From Chloroflexota bacterium (GTDB lineage Bacteria; Chloroflexota; Anaerolineae; Anaerolineales; Anaerolineaceae), in assembly GCA_019136175.1 (NCBI GenBank), contig JAGVUS010000250.1, forward strand, positions 1-7,619: a stretch of DNA of 7,619 nucleotides, given 5' to 3'. The position numbers and the translations under genes are program-made. This document shows positions 1 to 6,200 of this stretch, piece after piece. Below the pieces are notes generated by a model. It saw only the letters and a program-made list of their open reading frames with translations. It was not told the DNA's origin and ran no database searches. How positions within the stretch are numbered: position 1 is the first letter of the stretch; each line of letters starts with the position of its first letter.

Positions 1-66
1 GAAAAACCGGATGATTTGCAACCCTTCGACCGTGAAGCATTTGTGGATGGCATACTACAAAAGTAA
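1..66 (+). CDS. C-terminal end of an unidentified protein (partial)
   Basis: Frame 1 is open from the first base to a TAA at 64-66 and encodes 21 residues, polar and acidic, ending in GILQK. The reading frame fits a protein that begins left of the window. The stop lies 11 bases before the prfB start codon and there is no terminator-like hairpin between them, so this gene and prfB are probably cotranscribed. The fragment is too short for me to recognise a family, and no function is proposed. Confidence 0.55.
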   Translation, partial: EKPDDLQPFDREAFVDGILQK

Positions 67-77
67 CAAGAGGAATT

Positions 78-1167
78 ATGCAAGACTTGATTGATCGTCT
101 CGACGCATGCAGGAACCTACTCCAAACACTCATGGTGCGTCTTTGACTTGCCAAAAATAAAAACCGAACTGCATGAAATACAGAATAAATCAGAAGACCC
201 TGATCTTTGGAATGATCGGGAAAACGCCCAGCGGGTGATGAAATCACTGGCAGACCTTCGCGAAGAAGTGGAAATCTGGGACAGGCTGCAGCAAAACATC
301 CAGGACGCCTTGGAACTGGCGGAATTTGAAGATCCCGCCCTGCGGGCAGACTTGGAGAAAATTATTGATGAGATTGAATCTGAGTTATCGCGCCGTGAAT
401 TGAGCGTGATGCTTGCCGGTCCATACGATAAGGGAAACGCCATCCTGACCATAAACTCGGGGGCGGGTGGAGTTGATTCCCAGGACTGGGCAATGATGCT
501 GGAACGAATGTATCTCCGCTGGGCGGAGCGCCACGCATTTGAAGTGGAAATTCTGGATCGCAATGAAGGCGATGAGGCTGGTATAAAAACCGTTACCATG
601 TCTGTAAACGGACGGTATGCCTATGGATACCTGCGCGCCGAAAAAGGCGTCCATCGCCTGGTACGGCTATCCCCCTTTGATGCAGCCCACCGCCGCCACA
701 CTTCCTTTGCCCAGGTGCAGGTACTCCCCGAAATCGATGATGACAACACAATCGTAATCAATCCGGAAGATTTACGGATTGATGTATATCGCTCATCTGG
801 GGCTGGTGGTCAGAATGTGCAAAAAAATTCAACCGCCATCCGCCTGCTCCACATTCCAACCGGAATTATTGTGACTTGCCAGAACGAACGCTCTCAAATG
901 CAAAACCGGGAGAATGCCCTGCGGGTTCTCAGGTCACGGCTATACGAAATTGCCGAGGAAGAAAGACAAAAAGAACTGGCTGGATTGCGTGGAGAATATC
1001 AAAAAACTGAATGGGGCAGCCAGATACGCTCGTATGTTCTCCACCCTTACCAAATGGTGAAAGATCACAGGACAGAGTATGAAGTTGGCAATGCCCAGGG
1101 TGTACTGGAGGGCGACCTTGATGGCTTAATTGAAGCCTTCTTGAAATCCCCGGTTTCCCGGGTGTAA
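78..1167 (+). CDS. prfB: Peptide chain release factor 2 (RF2), with programmed +1 frameshift
   Basis: RF2 reads UGA and UAA stop codons in the ribosomal A site and triggers hydrolysis of peptidyl-tRNA. The gene must be read as join(78..143,145..1167): 22 codons from the ATG at 78, a +1 shift at CTT-TGA, then 340 more codons, giving 362 aa, close to the 365 aa of E. coli RF2. Visible signatures are the RF2-type stop-recognition tripeptide SPF (residues 198-200; RF1 would have PxT), and the catalytic GGQ loop (243-245) in the context SSGAGGQNVQ. Ser239 occupies the position of E. coli residue 246, where K-12 has Thr and most bacteria have Ala or Ser. The N-terminal part is helical and charged as usual. 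The ATG at 78 is preceded by AGAGGA (69-74) with short spacing. A conventional gene call without the shift would miss the first 22 codons. It converges with pfkA, 7 bases away. Confidence 0.97.
134..147 (+). promoter_or_regulatory. prfB: RF2 autoregulatory +1 frameshift site
   Basis: The zero frame from the ATG at 78 runs into TGA at 144-146. The sequence there is GGTG-CGT-CTT-TGA-C, matching the known RF2 recoding signal: slippery CTT (141-143) in the P site, an in-frame UGA followed by C, which terminates poorly, and a Shine-Dalgarno-like GGTG three bases upstream. Slippage from CUU to UUU continues the protein at GAC (145). When RF2 is scarce the UGA is read slowly and the shift is favoured, so RF2 controls its own level. 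The stimulator here is weaker than the E. coli AGGGGG. The unshifted product would be 22 aa. Confidence 0.95.
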
Positions 1168-1174
1168 GCCGTCC

Positions 1175-2102
1175 TCAGTCCAGGATTCGGGCAAGTTCAA
1201 CCAGGTTCAAATCCAAAGGTTTCTTCGTGGACGCCACAATATCCAGCGAAGTTGTTTTGATTTCGTTGCGAATTTGACCCACGAGGACACCATGCTCCCC
1301 GCGGCGCAAAGTTTCCACTGCTGCTGCGCCCAATTTGCTGGCAAGAATCCGGTCAAAAGCACCCGGATTCCCCCCGCGTTGCACATGTCCCAGAATAGTC
1401 ATCCGCAAGTCAAAACCAAGCCGTTCCCGGTGGGTTTGGAAATACTCATCCAGCTTGGATGCATTGTATTTTGCACCTTCCGCCACCACAACAATTGCAT
1501 GTTCCTTGCCCCGATCATAGGATTTCGCCAGGCGCGCGGCAATTTCTTCGGGATCAACATCCACTTCTGGAATGACCACATATTCGGCGCCACCTGCTAT
1601 CCCTGCCATCAAAGCCAGATAACCACAATCCCTGCCCATTACTTCCACAAGAGATGGCTTCCAAGGCAATATTCAATGCTGTATCCACACCGATGGTGAT
1701 GTCAGAACCAAACAAGTCATTGTCAATCGTGGATGCAACCCCCACAACCGGAAATCCCTGTTTGCTTAATGCATGGGAACCGGCTTGGGATCCATTCCCG
1801 CCAATGACCACCAATCCATCAATTCCCATCTGGTTCAGGTTTCGAATCGCTTTCCGCTGCCCGGCTTCCGTTTTGAACTCCAACGACCGGGCGCTGCCAA
1901 GGATGGTTCCACCCCGCTGGATGATTCCTCCCACTTCCCGGGTTCCCAAAAGGGCAATTTTCCCATTAATTAATCCCTCATACCCCAGGGAAACACCATA
2001 CACTTCCATTCCATAATGAACTCCCGTTCGCACAACTGCCCGGATGGCGGCATTCATACCTGGTGCATCCCCACCACTTGTCAGGACTGCAATACGTTTC
2101 AT
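1175..2102 (-). pseudogene. pfkA: 6-phosphofructokinase, disrupted by a ~41-base deletion and frameshift
   Basis: An intact version would phosphorylate fructose 6-phosphate in glycolysis. Residues 1-150 (2102 down to 1653) match the ATP-PFK family with standard bacterial numbering: GGD at 10-12, Arg21 and Arg25 (effector site), Arg72 (ATP), and catalytic TIDND at 125-129. Homology then resumes in another frame at 1651, from a Leu-Val before EVMGR, and runs to the stop at 1175 with Arg211, Lys213, Glu222 and an LGHVQRGG loop. If 14 codons are restored at the junction, all these residues fall in register and the protein would be 322 aa, the normal length. As written, the N-terminal piece ends at 1554 after 32 out-of-frame residues. 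The lost residues 151-164 should contain effector Arg154 and substrate ligand Arg162. Start at 2102 is chosen because AAAGAGGTG (2109-2117) lies six bases upstream; an earlier in-frame ATG at 2120 would begin within that signal. Position 103 is Asn, not the usual Asp of GGDGS. Confidence 0.9.
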
Positions 2103-2108
2103 AAATAA

Positions 2109-2117
2109 CACCTCTTT
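2109..2117 (-). promoter_or_regulatory. pfkA: Ribosome binding site fixing the pfkA start
   Basis: Read on the minus strand this is AAAGAGGTG, a strong Shine-Dalgarno match, followed by six bases (TTATTT) and the ATG at 2102. It decides between the in-frame ATGs at 2120 and 2102 in favour of 2102, which also gives the canonical MKRIAVLTSGG N-terminus. Confidence 0.8.
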
Positions 2118-2136
2118 CAAACAATACCAGCCGCCT

Positions 2137-2165
2137 ATTCTATCACGAATCAGGAATTATGACAC
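2137..2165 (-). promoter_or_regulatory. Candidate sigma70-type promoter of pfkA (extended -10)
   Basis: On the minus strand there is GTGTCA (2160-2165, 4/6 match to TTGACA), a 17-base spacer, and TAGAAT (2137-2142, 5/6 match to TATAAT). The -10 is preceded by TG and one base, forming an extended -10 TGATAGAAT. Transcription would start near 2130, leaving a leader of about 28 bases that contains the ribosome binding site. This is pattern matching only; the position and spacing are good. Confidence 0.5.
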
Positions 2166-2194
2166 TCGTGAGGTGAAGAGTAGCCAAATAGCAG

Positions 2195-2223
2195 TATTCA
2201 AGCAGTTACCCCTCTGTTAGAAT
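2195..2223 (+). promoter_or_regulatory. Candidate promoter for the dehydrogenase operon
   Basis: An extended -10, TGTTAGAAT, has its hexamer at 2218-2223, with a weak TATTCA (3/6) 17 bases upstream at 2195-2200. The start would be near 2230, about 50 bases before the ATG at 2280. An alternative -10, TATGAT at 2248-2253, has no acceptable -35. The operon needs a promoter somewhere here because the upstream gene points the other way, but I cannot choose firmly. Confidence 0.3.
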
Positions 2224-2279
2224 TCTGGTGTATCATTCTCATTCCAATATGATCAATGAGCTTCAATAAGGGATATCAC

Positions 2280-4367
2280 ATGACCGATTTTCGAATACGA
2301 AAACACCCCATCCTGCCCATCCCGCAGAGGAAAAGCATTACATTCTATTGGCAGGGAACTGCCCTGGAGGCGCAGGAAGGCGAAACCATTTCGGCTGCAT
2401 TATTTGCAAATGGTATCCGGACGTTTGGTCACCATCCCCATGATGGTGCCCCCCAGGGTATTTTTTGCGCCAATGGACAATGTGCCCAATGCATGGTCAT
2501 TGCAGATGGGAGACCTGTTAAATCCTGCATGGAACTGGTAAAACCCGATATGCAGGTGATGCCGCTGAATGGTCTCCCCGTACTTCCGGATGTCAACGAA
2601 CCGATTGAAATGAAACCCATTCCCCAGTTGGACGTGCCCGTCCTCATCATCGGTGGAGGACCTGCCGGATTATCAGCGGCAATTGAATTGGGCAAACTTG
2701 GCATCCACGCCGTCCTGCTGGACGACAAACACCGGCTTGGCGGAAAACTGGTTCTGCAAACACATCGTTTTTTTGGTTCCACCAATGCTGTATTTGCGGG
2801 AACAAGAGGCATTGACATTGCCACCCGTCTGGAAAAGGAAGTTCGGAAATACCCCTCCATTGATGTCTGGACTCAGAGCACAGCATTGGCTGTTTTCAGC
2901 GACCAACGGGTTGGGGTTCTTAAAAACGGCGAGGATTATATCCTGGTCAAGCCGCAGACTTTATTGGTTGCATGTGGAGCGCGGGAAAAATTCCTGACAT
3001 TCAAAGGAAACACGCTGCCCGGGGTCTACGGCGCTGGTGCATTCCAAACGCTGGTAAATCGCGATCTGGTCCGCCCAGCGGAAAAATTATTTATCGTTGG
3101 CGGCGGTAATGTCGGCTTGATTGCTGCTTACCACGCCTTACAGGCAGGCATCGGGGTGGTTGGATTGGTGGAAGCCCTCCCCGAATGCGGTGGTTACAAG
3201 GTACACAAGGATAAAATTGTCCGGATGGGTGTACCCATCTATACATCCCATACCGTGCTATCTGCCAACGGAACCGACCGCGTGGAAAGTGTGACAATTG
3301 CCAAGGTCGATTCCAATTTCAAGCCCATACCTGGAACGGAACGATCCTTTGAATGTGACAGTCTCCTGATTGCCGTAGGTCTGGATCCGGTCAATGAATT
3401 TTATTTGAAAGCAAAAGAGTTTGGGATGACAGCCCTGGTTGCCGGAGATGCTGAAGAAATTGCAGAGGCATCGGCAGCAATTTTCTCGGGAAAAATTAAA
3501 GGCTTGGAAACTGCCCGGTCATTGGGTTATGAGATTGGCGAAATCCCCGCCAGTTGGTACCGTACCGGGGAAATTCTAAAATCCAAGCCCGGTAAGGTGA
3601 CCAGCGAACAGCTTCCGGAAGTGCGTACCGGGGTTGTTCCTGTCATCCACTGCGTCCAGGAAATTCCTTGCGATCCCTGTTCCGCCCTCTGTCCACACGG
3701 CTTGATTGACATTAACAATCGCGACATTCGCTCAATCCCGCAGTTTATCGGAAACAGCTACTGTTGTGAAGTCTGCGAGCGCTGCGTGGCGGGTTGCCCG
3801 GGGTTAGCCATCACGCTTGTGGACTACCGCTCCAATCCCGAAAAACCATTGGTATCCATTCCATACGAATTCACCCGTGAAACCATTAAAGCCACTGATG
3901 TAGTAACGGTCCTGGATACTGAAGGCGAACCACTGGGAGACCTTGAGGTCTATTCCATTCACAGCATTCCCAGCAGCGACCGTACGCTCGTAGTACAGGT
4001 GGAAGCCCCAATAGATATCGCCAATCGGATTGCCGGAATCCGGATCCAGGAAACGACCATCACCCAACCCATGGACGAGTATGTGGATCATGTTACAGAT
4101 GATGTTATCGTCTGCCGCTGCGAGCGGGTGACAGCAGGTCAAATCCGCTCCTTGATTCGCCAGGGATACCGGGATATCAACGAAATCAAGACAGTCACCC
4201 GCGCAGGAATGGGGGCTTGCGGTGGTAAAACCTGCACATCCATCATTCACCGCCTCTTCCGCGAGGAAGGTATCCCTGTGGATGAGATTGTCGAATCCAC
4301 CAAACGCCCCATCTTTGTGGAAGTTCCACTTTCCGCCTTTGCCGGTGAAGACAGGAAGGAATCCTGA
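2280..4367 (+). CDS. Multidomain iron-sulfur flavoprotein: [2Fe-2S] ferredoxin + FAD/NAD(P) oxidoreductase + 4Fe-4S + BFD-like domain; probable electron-transfer subunit of an amino acid/amine dehydrogenase
   Basis: This 695-aa cytoplasmic protein probably passes electrons from a partner flavin dehydrogenase to an acceptor. Domains in order: a Fer2_4-type [2Fe-2S] domain (about 1-100; C63-x4-C68-x2-C71-x11-C83); a two-dinucleotide-fold oxidoreductase (about 118-440) with GGGPAG at 125-130 for FAD, GGGNVG at 274-279 followed by Glu298, which suggests NAD(H) or adenine nucleotide, and a VAGD motif ending at Asp390; a ferredoxin-like segment with C458-x5-C464-x2-C467-x3-C471-P and C496-x2-C499-x2-C502-x3-C506-P, probably two [4Fe-4S] clusters; and a BFD-like [2Fe-2S] domain (C612, C614, C647, C652). 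The same modules occur as separate subunits in archaeal dye-linked L-proline dehydrogenases and in hydroxyproline dehydrogenases, and the N-terminal half resembles SoxA of sarcosine oxidase. Start at 2280 is chosen because TAAGGGA (2267-2273) lies six bases upstream; the in-frame ATG at 2256 has no such signal. The stop is one base before the next gene. The substrate is not determinable from this chain. Confidence 0.88.
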   Translation: MTDFRIRKHPILPIPQRKSITFYWQGTALEAQEGETISAALFANGIRTFGHHPHDGAPQGIFCANGQCAQCMVIADGRPVKSCMELVKPDMQVMPLNGLPVLPDVNEPIEMKPIPQLDVPVLIIGGGPAGLSAAIELGKLGIHAVLLDDKHRLGGKLVLQTHRFFGSTNAVFAGTRGIDIATRLEKEVRKYPSIDVWTQSTALAVFSDQRVGVLKNGEDYILVKPQTLLVACGAREKFLTFKGNTLPGVYGAGAFQTLVNRDLVRPAEKLFIVGGGNVGLIAAYHALQAGIGVVGLVEALPECGGYKVHKDKIVRMGVPIYTSHTVLSANGTDRVESVTIAKVDSNFKPIPGTERSFECDSLLIAVGLDPVNEFYLKAKEFGMTALVAGDAEEIAEASAAIFSGKIKGLETARSLGYEIGEIPASWYRTGEILKSKPGKVTSEQLPEVRTGVVPVIHCVQEIPCDPCSALCPHGLIDINNRDIRSIPQFIGNSYCCEVCERCVAGCPGLAITLVDYRSNPEKPLVSIPYEFTRETIKATDVVTVLDTEGEPLGDLEVYSIHSIPSSDRTLVVQVEAPIDIANRIAGIRIQETTITQPMDEYVDHVTDDVIVCRCERVTAGQIRSLIRQGYRDINEIKTVTRAGMGACGGKTCTSIIHRLFREEGIPVDEIVESTKRPIFVEVPLSAFAGEDRKES

Positions 4368-4368
4368 A

Positions 4369-5532
4369 ATGACATCCAATACCCATTACGATGTAATCAT
4401 CATTGGAGCCGGATCTGTGGGTACTCCCACTGCCCTATATTTAGCCAGGGCAGGCTACCAGGTTTTGGTGCTGGACTTTGGCGCCAGCGTAGGACAGGGA
4501 TCCAATAAAAAAGCAATTGGCGGCATTCGCGCCACCCACTCCGATCCTGCCAAGGTTCGCCTTTGCCAGCGAAGCATCGAAATATTCTCGACCTGGAAGG
4601 AAACCTATGGAGATGATATTGAGTGGTACCAGGGTGGGTACTGTTTTGTCGCCTATCGCGACCGCGAAGAAAAAATCCTGAAAGATTTGTGCGAGAAGCA
4701 GCGCAAAGATTATCATCTCAACATTAACTGGTATGACTCCCTCGACCTGCTAAAAATGATACCCGACCTCAATCCAAATGGTCTGATTGGGGGAACTTTT
4801 TCTCCGGAAGACGGCAGCATCTCCCCGCTGCTGGCGGTTCATTCCTTCTACACAAACGCACACCAGGCTGGCGCAAAATTTCAATTCCATGAACCTGTTA
4901 AAAGCCTGATTATTGAGAATGGAAAAGTAATTGGTGTAACCACACCCCAGGGAACCTATTACGCAGATATCATCATCAATGCTGGCGGTCCGTGGTCGCG
5001 TGAAGTAGGCGCGATGGGTGGTGTCAATATCGAAGTCCATCCTGATTCTCATGAAGCAGCCATTACCGAGGGAGTGGCACACTTCCTGGATCCCATGATT
5101 GTGGATATTCGCCCGGCGGAGGGTTCCTCCAATTTCTATTTTTATCAACACCTGACCGGACAGATCATCTTCTGCATCACACCAAATCCGCCGGCATGGG
5201 GAATGGATCAACGAGAAACCAGCAACTTTCTTCCCATGGTAACCAGGCGTATGCTGGAAGTAATGCCAAAGCTGAAGAATATTCGGGTTCGCCGCACCTG
5301 GCGCGGTTTGTATCCCATGACACCGGACGGTTTCCCAATTATAGGATGGGCAAGGGAAGTGGATAACTTCCTGCAGGTAACCGGCATGTGTGGTCAGGGA
5401 TTAATGCTGGGACCGGGTACAGCAGAACTGGTGGTCAGGATCGTACAAGGAAATACAACACCAGAAGACGAGGAAATCCTCTCGATCACATCGCCCTACC
5501 GGGATTTTGGTGGGCAGGAAATGTTAAAGTAA
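4369..5532 (+). CDS. FAD-dependent DAO-family dehydrogenase, SoxB / L-proline dehydrogenase beta-like
   Basis: A 387-aa flavoprotein of the D-amino acid oxidase fold, the likely catalytic subunit that oxidises the C-N bond of an amino acid or N-methylated amine. The N-terminus has the FAD-binding GAGSVG (13-18) and Asp36 at the end of the second strand. A GSNKKAIGGIRATHSD stretch (44-59) sits where SoxB and PDH-beta proteins have their GGxR flavin/substrate segment. The C-terminus has the family pattern TPDGFPIIG followed by TGMCGQG. Length matches SoxB-type subunits (about 380-410 aa). The ATG at 4369 follows AGGAAGGA (4353-4360) by eight bases and the previous stop by one, so the two genes are surely coexpressed and probably make one complex. 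No signal peptide or membrane segment is visible. Candidate substrates are proline, hydroxyproline, sarcosine or another small imino acid; the sequence does not decide. Confidence 0.88.
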   Translation: MTSNTHYDVIIIGAGSVGTPTALYLARAGYQVLVLDFGASVGQGSNKKAIGGIRATHSDPAKVRLCQRSIEIFSTWKETYGDDIEWYQGGYCFVAYRDREEKILKDLCEKQRKDYHLNINWYDSLDLLKMIPDLNPNGLIGGTFSPEDGSISPLLAVHSFYTNAHQAGAKFQFHEPVKSLIIENGKVIGVTTPQGTYYADIIINAGGPWSREVGAMGGVNIEVHPDSHEAAITEGVAHFLDPMIVDIRPAEGSSNFYFYQHLTGQIIFCITPNPPAWGMDQRETSNFLPMVTRRMLEVMPKLKNIRVRRTWRGLYPMTPDGFPIIGWAREVDNFLQVTGMCGQGLMLGPGTAELVVRIVQGNTTPEDEEILSITSPYRDFGGQEMLK

Positions 5533-5534
5533 CC

Positions 5535-6200
5535 TTGATCAAAGGCTTCATCTTTGATTTTGACGGACTGATCCTGGATACAGAGTTGCCAATCTATGCA
5601 GCCTGGCAGGATATTTACCGGGAATATCAGCAACACTTGCCATTGGAAACATGGGTGCAGTGTGTAGGTTCATCTTATCAAGCTTTCGATCCTGCTGAAC
5701 ACCTGCAATCTCTTATCCGCAGGAATTTGGATCGCCAAGCATTACACCAACGTGCTGAGGAGATTTCCAACCAAATCATTGACCAAACCGGTCCCCTGCC
5801 CGGAGTTAAAGAATTCTTGCAATCATGCCGCCAGTTCAATTTTCGGCTGGCGATTGCATCCAGTTCGGATTCCAGGTGGGTGAACAGGCACCTTGAGCGG
5901 CTGGAGCTAAAACAATATTTTGATTGCATATTGACTTGTGAAACCGTCAAACATGTCAAACCCGCCCCGGATTTGTTCATCATGGCACTCCACCACCTCT
6001 CCCTGCAGCCGGAGGAAACGGTCATTTTTGAGGATTCACAGAATGGGATACTTGCCGGTGTTCGGGCTGGCATCCGGGTTGTTGCTGTACCCAATGATAT
6101 CACCCGGCACTTGGACTTAAGCCAGGCATCCTGGATCATCCCATCCTTCCGTGAAATTTCCCCCCTGGATATCCTGGCTCATTTTGATGGACACAGCTAA
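5535..6200 (+). CDS. HAD-superfamily phosphatase/phosphomutase (subfamily IA, beta-PGM-like)
   Basis: A 221-aa cytoplasmic HAD hydrolase, the usual length for the group with a small helical cap. Motif I is DFDGLILDTE, with nucleophile Asp8 and acid/base Asp10; motif II is SSS at 109-111 after AIA; motif III is Lys142 in VKPAPD; motif IV is Glu166-Asp167 in IFEDSQNG. The cap spans roughly residues 17-85. Relatives dephosphorylate small sugar phosphates or pseudouridine 5'-phosphate, or isomerise beta-glucose 1-phosphate; I cannot assign a substrate. The start is taken as TTG at 5535, two bases after the previous stop, because it puts IKGFIFDFDG directly at the N-terminus and there is no in-frame ATG or GTG nearby; the only upstream in-frame ATG (5388) lies 145 bases inside the preceding gene. 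AGGAA at 5516-5520 is rather distant, so translation probably relies on coupling. Its link to the dehydrogenase pair is unclear. Confidence 0.85.
   Translation: MIKGFIFDFDGLILDTELPIYAAWQDIYREYQQHLPLETWVQCVGSSYQAFDPAEHLQSLIRRNLDRQALHQRAEEISNQIIDQTGPLPGVKEFLQSCRQFNFRLAIASSSDSRWVNRHLERLELKQYFDCILTCETVKHVKPAPDLFIMALHHLSLQPEETVIFEDSQNGILAGVRAGIRVVAVPNDITRHLDLSQASWIIPSFREISPLDILAHFDGHS

Noticed and set aside
117..599. A 160-codon minus-strand open frame opposite prfB, rich in Ser and Arg
   Set aside because: It is antisense to a strongly conserved gene and has the low-complexity composition typical of reversed coding sequence.
1149..1162. Small GC-rich hairpin CCCGG-TTTC-CCGGG at the end of prfB as a terminator
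   Set aside because: The stem is five pairs, lies inside the coding region and has no T-tract after it on either strand.
1646..1656. Programmed frameshift as an explanation for the two-frame pfkA
   Set aside because: A single-base shift would rejoin the frames but still leave 14 conserved residues missing, including Arg162, and there is no slippery heptamer, stop codon pause site or stimulator as in prfB.
1274..1699. A 141-codon plus-strand open frame opposite pfkA
   Set aside because: It lies antisense to clear PFK coding sequence, has no family resemblance and no ribosome binding site; it is a by-product of codon bias.
2103..2279. Riboswitch, leader peptide or small RNA in the divergent gap
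   Set aside because: The predicted leaders are about 28 and 50 bases, too short for a known riboswitch class, and I see no stable stem or terminator/antiterminator pair.
4222..4368. Longer N-terminus for the DAO subunit from an in-frame ATG at 4222
   Set aside because: It would overlap 146 bases of the preceding gene and place 49 unrelated residues before the FAD-binding strand; the ATG at 4369 has a strong ribosome binding site.
3804..4379. A 191-codon minus-strand open frame opposite the end of the iron-sulfur flavoprotein
   Set aside because: The plus strand here encodes a BFD-like domain with all four cysteines; the reverse frame shows no motif.
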